The translations under genes and the position numbers were made by a program. Below the pieces are notes generated by a model. It was not told the origin of the DNA. It ran no database searches and saw only the letters and a list, made by a program, of their open reading frames with translations. A stretch of 64,000 nucleotides of DNA from Oribacterium sp. oral taxon 102 (GTDB lineage Bacteria > Bacillota > Clostridia > Lachnospirales > Lachnospiraceae), in the NCBI RefSeq assembly GCF_013394775.1, contig NZ_JABXYT010000001.1:1626501-1690500 (forward strand). The letters are read 5' to 3'. This document shows positions 52,310 through 60,332 of the stretch, piece after piece; the stretch's first letter is position 1; every line of letters starts with the position of its first letter.

Positions 52310-53437
52310 ATGAATACAAAAGATACAAAAGGAAATCACATTCTGCTCTGTCTGGCGGGACTTTTGCTACTGCTCTCTCTCGGCGGCTCTCTCGCAGCGC
52401 GGCAGCTTCCCGGCTTCGCGAACCTGTACTCGCACAGTGTCTACCGTTTGAGCGCCCGCATCTTCTATACGCTGGACGGCTGGCTGCCTTTCTCCCTCAG
52501 CGAGCTGCTGCTCTATCTCCTGCTGCTCTCCCTGCTCCTTCTGTGCTTTCGGCTGTACCGCCCCCTCTCCGAAGATGCACACGCAGATCGCGAAGAGAAG
52601 CGGCGCGCCCGCCGCAGGCTCGCGCGGCGTTACGCGGAGCGGCTTCTCTTCCTGCTTTCTCTCCTCTTCTTCCTCTACACCTTTCACTGCGGCATCAACT
52701 ATTACCGGGACAGCTTCTCCATAGAGGCGGGGATACAGCCCCGGAGCTATTCTGCCGCGGAGCTTCGGACACTATGCGGACAGCTCGCAGAGGAGCTTTC
52801 GGAGGAGGAAGCGTTCTCCTCTTCCGAAGCAGCGGACTTCGCATTTCTGCGAAGCGCCGGAAAAGAAGGGCAGCGCGCGATGTCGCGGCTCGGAACGCGT
52901 TATCCGCGGCTCCGGCTGCATTACCCTTATCCGAAGCCGCTGCTCCTCTCCCGTATCCTGAGCGTACAGCAGCTGACCGGCATTTACTCTCCCTTTACCG
53001 TGGAGGCGAACTACAATCGGGAGATGCCGCGCTACAGCATACCCTTCACAATCTGCCATGAGCTCTCCCACCTCGCCGGGTATATGCAGGAGGAGGAAGC
53101 CAATTTCATCGCCTTTCTCGCCTGCCGAAGCTCCGAAGATCCGTATTTCCGCTACTCCGCCTCCCTCTCTGCCTTCGTCTATGCCGGAAACGAGCTGGCG
53201 AAGGCAGACCCAAAGAGCTATCACACGCTCTATCAGACGCTCCCCGCATCCGTGCGGCAGGAGTTTTCCAGAGAGCAGGAATTCTGGGATCACTATGCCT
53301 CCGCCGTCTCCGATGCCGCCGACCGGCTCAATGACCATTATCTCAAGGCAAACGGGCAAAGCGCCGGAACGAAGAGCTACGGGCAGGTCGTAGATCTCCT
53401 GCTCTGGTACTATCTCGACGCAGAGGAGGGGAAATAG
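52310..53437 (+). CDS. DUF3810 membrane protein with zinc-protease-like motif
   Basis: A 375-residue protein with three predicted membrane segments in the first 125 residues. An extracellular domain follows with an HExxH motif (ICHELSHLAGY) and a downstream glutamate-rich EEEANFIAFLAC, the pattern of gluzincin-type metalloproteases. This is the DUF3810 family; no substrate is known. The gene stands alone on the plus strand with a weak AAGGA site before the start. Confidence 0.88.
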   Translation: MNTKDTKGNHILLCLAGLLLLLSLGGSLAARQLPGFANLYSHSVYRLSARIFYTLDGWLPFSLSELLLYLLLLSLLLLCFRLYRPLSEDAHADREEKRRARRRLARRYAERLLFLLSLLFFLYTFHCGINYYRDSFSIEAGIQPRSYSAAELRTLCGQLAEELSEEEAFSSSEAADFAFLRSAGKEGQRAMSRLGTRYPRLRLHYPYPKPLLLSRILSVQQLTGIYSPFTVEANYNREMPRYSIPFTICHELSHLAGYMQEEEANFIAFLACRSSEDPYFRYSASLSAFVYAGNELAKADPKSYHTLYQTLPASVRQEFSREQEFWDHYASAVSDAADRLNDHYLKANGQSAGTKSYGQVVDLLLWYYLDAEEGK

Positions 53438-53535
53438 AATACAAGCTGCCGCACTCGTTATCAGGTCAGCTGTGTTCCGCACATCTTTGGGGCATCGCAC
53501 CCATGGCACGTGCGTCAAGATAAAGCAGCGTCTCC

Positions 53536-54267
53536 TTAGAAACAGTCAAGCAGACGCCTCGCAAGCTCCTGCCGCCGGCTGTTTGCAAAAACAGAGAAAA
53601 CCGCTGTGTCCCGGTAGAGCCCGAGGCGCTGCAGCACGCTGTCCTCACAGACAAGCCCGACGGGAAGCGGCTCCGCCATCCCCTCCGGACTGCGTATGAG
53701 TGTCCCGGTGTTCTCCGTATTCTTATCCTCTTCCGCATCTTCCGAAGAAATCTCCTGCCTGTCGATGTAGCAGAGCCTGTCCGCATACGCGGCGAGCTCC
53801 TCCTCCGAATACAGCTCCCTCAGATCCAGAAAAGCGCCGCTCTCCGCATAATAACAGAAGAGCTTCGGATCGGAGATGCAGATGTCCGCCGAGCGGGAAG
53901 CCAGCAGCGCAGTAACGCGCATGGTCCCGGCGAGCGCGGCTTCATCCCCTGCCTCCGGGTCGAAGCGAAGCGCGGCATCCACCGTAATTTCCTGCTTTCC
54001 CTCATCAAGCCCGAGAAGAGAATACCAGTTCTCGGAGAGTGCGGCAAGCTGCGCATCTCCGACCGGCTCTGCATTCAGAAAGAGCATATAGAAGCCCGTC
54101 GGCTTCCGGCTCGTGAGCTCCCGTAGAAAAGCAGTACCGAGCAGGAGCAGCAGAAGCACGGCAAAAAACGGCAGTTTGTAGTAGTCATAGAAATAGCCGA
54201 GCCTCTTCCGGAGGCTCTGTCCCCGCAGCTTCTCCCGCTCCGCCCGGATTTCGTCCCGCATCGCCAT
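53536..54267 (-). CDS. Membrane-anchored protein of unknown function
   Basis: About 243 residues. A short charged N-terminus leads to one membrane segment (KLPFFAVLLLLLLGTAFL) and a soluble domain (TGFYMLFLNAEPVG, ITVDAALRFDPEAGD, ALLASRSADICISDP). The last motif recalls a ligand-binding or extracellular solute-binding-like fold, but no family is assigned. Start at 54267 has GGGGAG before it; a TTG at 54342 would overlap the end of lrgB. It is downstream of lrgAB on the same strand and may share their transcript. Confidence 0.75.
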   Translation of the reverse strand: MAMRDEIRAEREKLRGQSLRKRLGYFYDYYKLPFFAVLLLLLLGTAFLRELTSRKPTGFYMLFLNAEPVGDAQLAALSENWYSLLGLDEGKQEITVDAALRFDPEAGDEAALAGTMRVTALLASRSADICISDPKLFCYYAESGAFLDLRELYSEEELAAYADRLCYIDRQEISSEDAEEDKNTENTGTLIRSPEGMAEPLPVGLVCEDSVLQRLGLYRDTAVFSVFANSRRQELARRLLDCF

Positions 54268-54334
54268 CTGTTCTCTCCCCTCCTCCGCTGAATCTTCTCC
54301 ATCAGAAGCTTCTCTGTCAGGATCTTCCCTGTCT

Positions 54335-55027
54335 CTATACAAAGCTGTTTATGAGCGGTACCAGCACGACGGTCAAAATACCTGCTACGACGATAGACAG
54401 CGAGCTCATCGCTCCCTCGATCTCTCCCAGCTCCAGCGCCTTCGCTGTGCCGACTGCATGCGCCGAGGTGCCGAGCGCAAGTCCTCTCGCGATCGGATGA
54501 CGGATTTTAAGGAAGCGGAACAGCGGGTCCGCGATCATATTTCCCAGTATCCCGGTCAGGACGATGGCGGCGACCGTCAGTGTAACGATCCCCCCTGCCT
54601 CCTCAGAGACGCCCATCCCGATCGCCGTCGTGATCGACTTCGGAAGCAGGCTCGCGATATGCTCTCCACCGAGCCCGAAGAGTGTCCCGAGCCCGAAAAC
54701 ACAGAGCAGCGAGCAGAGCGTCCCGACGGTAATGCTGAGCAGCACCGCCGTCAGGTTCTCACGCAGCAGACGGAGCTGCTTGTACATCGGGATCGCCAGA
54801 CAGACCGTCGCCGGTGTCAGCAGGTAGCTCAGAAGACTCGCACTCTTTCTATATTCCTCATAGGGGATACGGAAAATGCAGAGCAGCGCGACAATCATCG
54901 CAGAGGACAGCAGAAGCGGATTCAGAATCGCGAAGCGGAGCCTCTGCCGGAGCATCAGTGAGAAGAGAAAAAGGAAAATACTGAGCGTCAGCCCGAAGTA
55001 ATCGGACTCGAGACACGCTGCCCTCAT
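54335..55027 (-). CDS. lrgB: LrgB-family antiholin-like membrane protein
   Basis: A 230-residue protein with six to seven hydrophobic segments and the LrgB/CidB hallmarks LLPKSITTAIGMGVSEEAGG and GLALGTSAHAVGTAKALELG. LrgA/LrgB modulate murein hydrolase activity and lysis, and related proteins export small organic acids. AAAGGAGGAAGC lies before the start. Its ATG overlaps the TGA of lrgA (ATGA), so the two are coupled. Confidence 0.94.
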   Translation of the reverse strand: MRAACLESDYFGLTLSIFLFLFSLMLRQRLRFAILNPLLLSSAMIVALLCIFRIPYEEYRKSASLLSYLLTPATVCLAIPMYKQLRLLRENLTAVLLSITVGTLCSLLCVFGLGTLFGLGGEHIASLLPKSITTAIGMGVSEEAGGIVTLTVAAIVLTGILGNMIADPLFRFLKIRHPIARGLALGTSAHAVGTAKALELGEIEGAMSSLSIVVAGILTVVLVPLINSFV

Positions 55028-55392
55028 GCTTCCTCCTTTCGTTTCCCGGAGCCTCTCCGGAGAATATACTCTGCACAGCTCCCTGTGACGCCCATTACCA
55101 GCACCATGGACACTGCAATAATGACGAGATACGGCAGCAGCACCGGGCGCAGCACCTCCGTCACGGTCATGATTCCGACCGCCGCAGGAATAAACATCAT
55201 GGTCATTGTATCCAGCAGGAAGCTGCCGGCACAATCGACCTCCTCTGCACGAAGCCTCCCGCTGCAAAGCGCGAAAAGCAGCAGCACCAGCCCGTATACG
55301 CCGGACGGCACCGGCAGCGGCAGCAGCGCATGGAGCAGCTCTCCGGCAAAGGTGAAAATGATGATCCACATGACTTCCTTTACATATTTCAT
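55024..55392 (-). CDS. lrgA: LrgA-family holin-like membrane protein
   Basis: A 122-residue protein of the normal LrgA/CidA size with about four membrane segments. It contains PVPSGVYGLVLLLFAL and FIPAAVGIM, which are conserved in the family. The start at 55392 has GGAGGA six bases before; earlier in-frame codons lack such a site. It forms a two-gene operon with lrgB. No LytTR-type sensor genes were seen next to it. Confidence 0.92.
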   Translation of the reverse strand: MKYVKEVMWIIIFTFAGELLHALLPLPVPSGVYGLVLLLFALCSGRLRAEEVDCAGSFLLDTMTMMFIPAAVGIMTVTEVLRPVLLPYLVIIAVSMVLVMGVTGSCAEYILRRGSGKRKEEA

Positions 55393-55485
55393 AATCATTC
55401 CTCCTGAAAACCGTTCTAGTTTAGCCCCCTGCTCTCTGTTTTGCAATGCTTTTCCGCGTATCCTCCGAAAATAACGGAAAATGTC

Positions 55486-55514
55486 TTTACAAAAGGACGG
55501 GAATGCCGTAAGAT
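55486..55514 (+). promoter_or_regulatory. Promoter of the folT transcript
   Basis: TTTACA (55486-55491), a 17-nt spacer and TAAGAT (55509-55514). It lies about 85 bp before the tetrahydrofolate aptamer. A small AAAAATGT/ACATTTTT hairpin (55581-55599) lies between them. Confidence 0.6.
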
Positions 55515-55600
55515 CGAAAGCTGTTATTATATCAACATTTTTGCTGCAGTTCAGCTAAGCCATTCACAGCTCACTGAAACAAAAATGTTACACATTTTTC

Positions 55601-55698
55601 GCAGAGTAGAGATCGGAGCGTACAGTGCCGCAGGGACGGGGAGTTGTCCTGCGGACGAAGCATGGAAACATCACGGTTCCGATTTCGCATCCCGCTGC
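55601..55698 (+). ncRNA. Tetrahydrofolate (THF-I) riboswitch aptamer
   Basis: GCAG at 55601-55604 pairs with CTGC at 55695-55698 (P1). The conserved sequence blocks follow in order: GAGTAGAGATCGGAGCG, TACAGTGCCGCAGG, GACGGGGAGTTGTC, GCGGACGAAGC, a small GCATGGAAACAT loop, CACGGTTCCGAT and GCATCCCGC. These match the THF-I class, including the GGGxxGTTG and GGACGAA internal-loop elements. It controls the folate transporter gene at 55755, a known target class. Confidence 0.9.
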
Positions 55699-55718
55699 AA
55701 CGATGGGTTTTATCATGC

Positions 55719-55748
55719 CCTCCTTGTAGTCAGGGACTGCAAAGGAGG
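55719..55748 (+). promoter_or_regulatory. Anti-SD/SD hairpin of the THF riboswitch
   Basis: CCTCCTT (55719-55725) is the exact complement of the ribosome binding site AAGGAGG (55742-55748), 6 bases before the folT start. Folding hides the ribosome site, suggesting translational repression when tetrahydrofolate is bound. Which alternative pairing opens the hairpin is not clear. Confidence 0.6.
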
Positions 55749-55754
55749 TTTTTT

Positions 55755-56294
55755 ATGTCAAGGAACACACAAAACACGCAGAAGCTCGCCATCCTTTCAG
55801 TTCTTGTTGCATTGCAGATCGTCCTTGCACGCTTCTGTTCCTTCAATGCCTGGAACGCCCGTATCGGGATAGGCTTCCTGCCTGTCGCCCTGTCCGGCAT
55901 TCTCTTCGGGCCGCTGTATGCCGCGCTCGTCGCCGGACTCTCCGACTTTCTGGGCGCGCTCCTCTTCCCGGTCGGCGCGTATTTTCCGGGCTTCACATTG
56001 ACTGCCGCCCTGATGGGCGCAGGCTTCGGCATCTTCCTGTATCGAAGGCTGAGTCTTCTGCGAATCCTTGCCGCCGTCGCGCTGAATCAGCTCGTCTTCA
56101 GTCTGCTGCTGAACACGCTGTGGATCTCCATTCTCTACGGCGCCGACTTCCGCGGGCTGCTCAGCTCGCGTTTCCTGCAGCTGCTCGTCATCGCGCCGAT
56201 TCAGTTCCTGCTGCTTTCTGTGCTTTCCTCCGTCTGGGAGCGGATAGGGCTCCGGCAGGCGCTTCGCGGCATTGCATCAGATGAGATTATATAA
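55755..56294 (+). CDS. folT: ECF transporter S component for folate (FolT-like)
   Basis: A 179-residue integral membrane protein with about six hydrophobic segments. LAILSVLVALQIVLARF and GFLPVALSGILFGPLYAAL lie in the first third, as in FolT and related S components. These proteins bind the vitamin and dock on a shared EcfAA'T module, which is not in this window. The THF riboswitch in the leader supports folate as the ligand. Start at 55755 follows AAGGAGG; the open frame further upstream is not used. Confidence 0.92.
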   Translation: MSRNTQNTQKLAILSVLVALQIVLARFCSFNAWNARIGIGFLPVALSGILFGPLYAALVAGLSDFLGALLFPVGAYFPGFTLTAALMGAGFGIFLYRRLSLLRILAAVALNQLVFSLLLNTLWISILYGADFRGLLSSRFLQLLVIAPIQFLLLSVLSSVWERIGLRQALRGIASDEII

Positions 56295-56316
56295 CAGTTC
56301 AGGGAAACGGATCTCT

Positions 56317-56364
56317 ATGACTGCTATGATAATGAAAAGCTTACACATAGCAGTCATTTCTGTT
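56317..56364 (+). terminator. folT terminator
   Basis: Exact 12-bp arms ATGACTGCTATG (56317-56328) and CATAGCAGTCAT (56346-56357), followed by TTTCTGTTT. It lies 23 bp after the folT stop. Confidence 0.8.
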
Positions 56365-56584
56365 TGGATCGCGAATGGCTTACCGGAACTGCTGCTGATA
56401 TAGGACAGCTGTGAGGGAAGGACAGTACAGAGACCGCGCCGCAAGCCGCATTACAGAACGATCCCCGGAGGAAATGCCCCCGGGGAATTTTCGTATGGCG
56501 TATTTTCCGCCCGCTCCTGCTCTTCACTGCACACCGCTCTTTTCAAAACCATCTGCATTACCGAAGAGAACGCGCCGCAGCCCG

Positions 56585-57157
56585 CTACGACTCGTCCGTG
56601 AAGAATTCGTCGTCCTCCGACTCCTCATATATCGACAGCGCCTCATAGTAGCCTGCCCTGCCGAAGCCGTCGTCCTCCCTGTCCGGATCTGTAAACCAGT
56701 CGAACAGCGCATGAATCTCCTTCGTCCTCTCGCTCAGTATGTCACTGACGTAAAAGAGCTCCAGTATCTGTCCCGGCAGGATATTCATGCTCGGGATCCG
56801 GTACTGAAAGAGTGCGAGCAGCTCCCAGAGCGGCGTCTCCGCATCGTATTCGAGCTCCAGCAGCAGGCTGTCCAACCGCTCCGGATTATAATAGCCGCGG
56901 ATCGTCGCACCGACATTATCCTGTCCGAAGCTGTCCATATAGAACTGCAGCACTGCCTGCGCATCCATCCCCTCCGCATCCTCCAGATAGCGCCCGGGCT
57001 CTTCGATCGCGATCCGCAGCACATCCGCGGACAGCTCCTTCAGCTGGATCAGATCCATCAGATTGGCAAACGCCGTAAGCTCTGTCTGCCCGCTGTTCTC
57101 CGCATATTCTGCGAACATTTTCTGATAACACTCCGGAAGCTGCAGCTTCTCATTCAT
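56585..57157 (-). CDS. Acidic cytoplasmic protein of unknown function
   Basis: A 190-residue, Glu/Asp-rich soluble protein without signal peptide or membrane segment. Recurrent hydrophobic-acidic helices (LADVLRIAIEEPG-like, LDSLLLELEYDAETPLWE) suggest an all-helical fold. The tail is very acidic (YEESEDDEFFTDES). No family was recognised. The start follows GGAGGGAAGGG. A GC-rich stem at 56463-56487 lies about 100 bp past the stop. Codon use is like its neighbours. Confidence 0.75.
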   Translation of the reverse strand: MNEKLQLPECYQKMFAEYAENSGQTELTAFANLMDLIQLKELSADVLRIAIEEPGRYLEDAEGMDAQAVLQFYMDSFGQDNVGATIRGYYNPERLDSLLLELEYDAETPLWELLALFQYRIPSMNILPGQILELFYVSDILSERTKEIHALFDWFTDPDREDDGFGRAGYYEALSIYEESEDDEFFTDES

Positions 57158-57233
57158 ATTCCCTTCCCTCCTGACGCATTGCTGTCAAACTGCACAGCCC
57201 AAACCCTGTGTGCATATAAGCTATATCCCGATC

Positions 57234-57869
57234 TCATTCATACGGAATCAATGTAAGCTCACCATCCACATATTCTCCCAAAAAGATTTGATTACAGCCG
57301 TCAAAGCCCCTCTCTCTCAGTTTTTCCGTTATCCATTGCTCATCCTTCCCTATGATTTCCAAAATATCCGGATGAAGCTGTCCGTCTGTAATGATGGGAA
57401 ACTTCGGATTCTCCTCTCCCTCCTGAATAAGAATAAACTGCCCGTTCTGCTCTACTACAGCTCTTTTCACCCTCTTCACGGAATAAATATTGTTTGTTCT
57501 AAGCTTAAAGGAAAGATCATGTGCAGTCAATCCCGCTTTTCTGCAATTCTCGATATTGACCCTGCCCTTATTTATAACGATCAGCGCTTTTCCGTCCAAC
57601 AGCTGCTTCAGCCATACATTGTGTGTCTTTATCCACTTGAAGCCTGACACAAGAATAAACCACACAAGCATCACCATCATGCACGCAAGGGCCTTTATAT
57701 TCCTATTGTAGATCACACCGCCTATAATGCCTCCCAAAACATAATTCTGTACCTGGTCACTGGCGGAATTCGGTGACAGATTCCCCTTTCCCGTGAAATT
57801 GATGATAGCAATAGATGATAAAAACCCTATTAAGAGCTTTACAAAAACCAGAATGATTTCATCGAACAT
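57234..57869 (-). CDS. DUF421 (YetF-like) membrane protein
   Basis: A 211-residue protein. Three membrane segments lie in the first 85 residues (VFVKLLIGFLSSIAIINF, NYVLGGIIGGVIYN, ALACMMVMLVWFILVSGF). Two soluble DUF421 units follow (GRVNIENCRKAGLTAHDL, FPIITDGQLHPDILEIIGK). The function of this family is unknown; some members are stress- or spore-related. The region is visibly richer in A and T than its neighbours, so it may be acquired. AGGAGG precedes the start. Confidence 0.88.
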   Translation of the reverse strand: MFDEIILVFVKLLIGFLSSIAIINFTGKGNLSPNSASDQVQNYVLGGIIGGVIYNRNIKALACMMVMLVWFILVSGFKWIKTHNVWLKQLLDGKALIVINKGRVNIENCRKAGLTAHDLSFKLRTNNIYSVKRVKRAVVEQNGQFILIQEGEENPKFPIITDGQLHPDILEIIGKDEQWITEKLRERGFDGCNQIFLGEYVDGELTLIPYE

Positions 57870-58172
57870 TTTCAGGCCTCCTGACCTATTCTCGATAAAT
57901 GATTCTGTATTGTAACACGGCTTCGCGAAGATTCCAATCCTTATGCTTTACACAGCCCCCTGCATCGCGCAGGCAGGAAGCCCGCCGGCAGAACATTCGC
58001 TGTTCTCCAGAATAAAAAGTATGGATACGGTAATTTATTTTGGACTTTGTGGGAAATTGCTATTTCTTTTTCGGAAGATATGTTTTAAGATGAAAAAAAT
58101 TTTGCAGTATACTGACACAGTGCATACTGCGATAGATCACATGCGCTTTACATTTGGAAAGGAGTATCGGAG
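57870..58172. other. Divergent intergenic region before xpt
   Basis: It holds the promoters of the DUF421 gene and xpt. A palindrome GCAGTAT ... ATACTGC (58104-58130), with an inner CTGACACAG, lies 43 bp before the xpt start and could be an operator. The two-domain purine riboswitch often found before xpt was looked for and not seen. No gene is supported. Confidence 0.5.
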
Positions 58173-58751
58173 ATGAAGCTGCTCGAAGAACGTATTTTAA
58201 GGGATGGACAGGTCCGCCCGGGGGAGATCCTGAAGGTGGACAGCTTTCTGAATCATCAGCTCGACGTCGATCTCCTGCAGGCAATCGGAAGAGAATTCTA
58301 TGAGAAATACAAGGATGCCGGGATCACGCGCATCCTGACCGTGGAGGCTTCCGGTATCGCCATCGCCTGCGAAACCGCGAATCTTTTTCATGTTCCCGTC
58401 GTCTTCGCGAAGAAAGCAAAGAGCAAGAACCTGGACGGGGAGCTCTACACCAGCAAGGTCTGCTCCTATACCTATGGCAGGGAATATACGGTGACCCTGT
58501 CCAAGAAATTCTTAGGCGCAGAGGACACCGTCCTTCTGGTCGATGATTTTCTCGCCGTCGGCAAGGCGATGAACGGGCTTATCGACATCTGCACGCAGGC
58601 AGGCGCCAGCGTTGCCGGCATCGGCATCGCCATCGAGAAGGGCTTCCAGCCGGGCGGAAAGGAGCTTCGCGCGAGGGGCTATGATGTGATGAGCCTCGCC
58701 ATCCTTGAGTCAATGGATGACGCGGGAAATATCCGTTTTCGTGCACAGTGA
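58173..58751 (+). CDS. xpt: Xanthine phosphoribosyltransferase
   Basis: A 192-residue type I phosphoribosyltransferase of normal length. It opens MKLLEERILRDGQV, has EASGIAIACETA near the base-binding loop, and the PRPP motif VLLVDDFLAVGKA. It makes XMP from xanthine and PRPP in purine salvage. AAAGGAG precedes the start. Xpt is often co-transcribed with a xanthine permease; here it is alone, followed by its own terminator. Confidence 0.96.
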   Translation: MKLLEERILRDGQVRPGEILKVDSFLNHQLDVDLLQAIGREFYEKYKDAGITRILTVEASGIAIACETANLFHVPVVFAKKAKSKNLDGELYTSKVCSYTYGREYTVTLSKKFLGAEDTVLLVDDFLAVGKAMNGLIDICTQAGASVAGIGIAIEKGFQPGGKELRARGYDVMSLAILESMDDAGNIRFRAQ

Positions 58752-58780
58752 GCTATGGCTCGGTAAGCAGCGTTCCCTGA

Positions 58781-58819
58781 AAAACCGGAAAGAGACACCC
58801 GTCTCTCACCGGTTTTTTT
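58781..58819. terminator. Bidirectional terminator between xpt and folC
   Basis: AAAACCGGAAAGAGAC (58781-58796) and GTCTCTCACCGGTTTT (58801-58816) pair with an internal 2-nt mismatch, followed by more T residues. The A-run on the left serves folC on the minus strand. Confidence 0.85.
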
Positions 58820-58826
58820 GAAATTT

Positions 58827-60107
58827 TCATTCCCTTTCATTCTGAAAAAATGCCCGAATCTCGCTTACCTGATAGAGGGAGCCGAAGCAGACGAGCGCAT
58901 CCGCCTCTCCCGCTCTCACGATGCGAAGCCCATGACCAAGCGCCTCCGTAACTGAAGCGAAGGCATCTGTCTCTCCGTCAAAACAGCTCCGAATCTCATC
59001 CCGGAGCCGCTCCTTCGAGAGAGCGCGTGCATTCTTCGGCACAGCCGCGAGGAAGCGCTCCGCCAGCGGCGCAATGATGCGGAGCATCTCATGATAGTCC
59101 TTATCCTCCATGACACCAAGCAGAAAGCAGATCCGCTTTCCCGGCAGATATTCCCGCAGGCTCCGCGCCAGCGCTGCTGCGCCGTTCGGATTGTGCGCAC
59201 CGTCCACGAGTACCAGCGGCGCACGGCACAGAAGCTCGAAGCGCCCCTGCCACCGCACTTCGGAGAGTCCCGCCGCCACTGCTTCGTCGGAAATCCGATA
59301 GCCTTTTCTGCGAAGGACCTCAACTGCGTCCAGTACTGCCGCCGCATTCTCCCGCTGATAGCTTCCGAGCAGGGACAGTCGAAGCCGGTCATACTGCCGA
59401 TAGGAGAAGAGCTGCCCGTCCTCCGGTTCTGCCGGAAGTGCCCGACATTCCTCCGTGACAGTAAGACGTGCACCCTTTTCCTCACAGATCTCCCGGATCA
59501 CCCGCTCTACCTCGGGACGCTGGCGGTACAGTACGACCTCTCCGCCCTCCTTTATGATTCCGCCCTTTTCCCGGGCAATCTTCTCCAGCGTATCGCCCAG
59601 CTGTGCCATGTGCTCGAGCCCGATATGCATGATGAGGGCACAGTCCGGCGTCGGGATGACATTGGTCGCATCCAGCCTGCCGCCCAGCCCTACCTCGAGA
59701 ACCGCTGCGTCGCAGCCCTCCTCATAGAAATAGAGCAGTCCGAGTACCGTCAAAAGCTCGAAGGCAGTCGGCAGCTCGCGCATGCCTGAGAGCTGCTCCC
59801 GCAGTCTCTCCCCGAGCCCTCGCAGTCGCTCATCTGAGATATTGATGCCATCGACAGACCAGCGCTCGTTCATCTCCCGGATATGCGGGGAGATATAGAG
59901 TCCGGTGCGAATCCCTGCCGCATGCAAAATCCCGGCGAGCATTGCACTCGCCGATCCCTTGCCATTTGTGCCTGCCACATGCAGGAAGCGCAGCTTCCTC
60001 TCCGGGTTGCCCAGCCTGCCGAGAAGCGCCTCCATGCGCCGGAAGCCCATTTTCCTCCCCTGCCAGTCCCCCTCATGCAGCAGTGCGATCGTTTCCTCCC
60101 AATTCAT
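58827..60107 (-). CDS. folC: Bifunctional folylpolyglutamate / dihydrofolate synthase
   Basis: A 426-residue Mur-ligase-type enzyme. The ATP loop is VAGTNGKGSASAML. The Omega-loop/FPGS region is visible as GLYISPHIREMNERWSVDG, and LEVGLGGRLDATNVI and LVDGAHNPNGAAAL are further hallmarks. It adds glutamate to dihydropteroate or folates. The start at 60107 (MNWEETI) has AAAGG before it and fits the family; ATGs up to 60 bp upstream lack ribosome sites. It complements the THF-controlled folate transporter 2.5 kb away. Confidence 0.95.
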   Translation of the reverse strand: MNWEETIALLHEGDWQGRKMGFRRMEALLGRLGNPERKLRFLHVAGTNGKGSASAMLAGILHAAGIRTGLYISPHIREMNERWSVDGINISDERLRGLGERLREQLSGMRELPTAFELLTVLGLLYFYEEGCDAAVLEVGLGGRLDATNVIPTPDCALIMHIGLEHMAQLGDTLEKIAREKGGIIKEGGEVVLYRQRPEVERVIREICEEKGARLTVTEECRALPAEPEDGQLFSYRQYDRLRLSLLGSYQRENAAAVLDAVEVLRRKGYRISDEAVAAGLSEVRWQGRFELLCRAPLVLVDGAHNPNGAAALARSLREYLPGKRICFLLGVMEDKDYHEMLRIIAPLAERFLAAVPKNARALSKERLRDEIRSCFDGETDAFASVTEALGHGLRIVRAGEADALVCFGSLYQVSEIRAFFQNERE

Positions 60108-60175
60108 CTGTTCTGCCTTTCCAGTTCCAAGTAAATTCATATGCGGCATATACGATCCGCCGCACACGGCGCCGA

Positions 60176-60229
60176 AAGCTCCGAAGCTGCCCGATAAGGT
60201 TCATGGCAGCTTCGGAGCTTATTTTTTAA
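60176..60229 (+). terminator. Perfect 16-bp terminator with no obvious plus-strand gene
   Basis: AAGCTCCGAAGCTGCC (60176-60191) and GGCAGCTTCGGAGCTT (60205-60220) are exact complements with a 13-nt loop, followed by ATTTTTTAA. The T-run is on the plus strand, but both neighbouring genes are on the minus strand. It may block antisense transcription or also stop the permease transcript imperfectly. Confidence 0.75.
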
Positions 60230-60332
60230 GTTCAGATAAGCCCTTTGCAATTCGCTGAAAAAGAAACGATTGCTATGAATTTGAAATTGAAATGGAATTC
60301 CAGCGAATTGCGAATAAAGGCATCTGCTGCAT

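Noticed and set aside
57950..58172. Purine riboswitch before xpt
   Set aside because: The conserved loop sequences of the guanine/xanthine-type aptamers were not found; only a simple palindrome is present.
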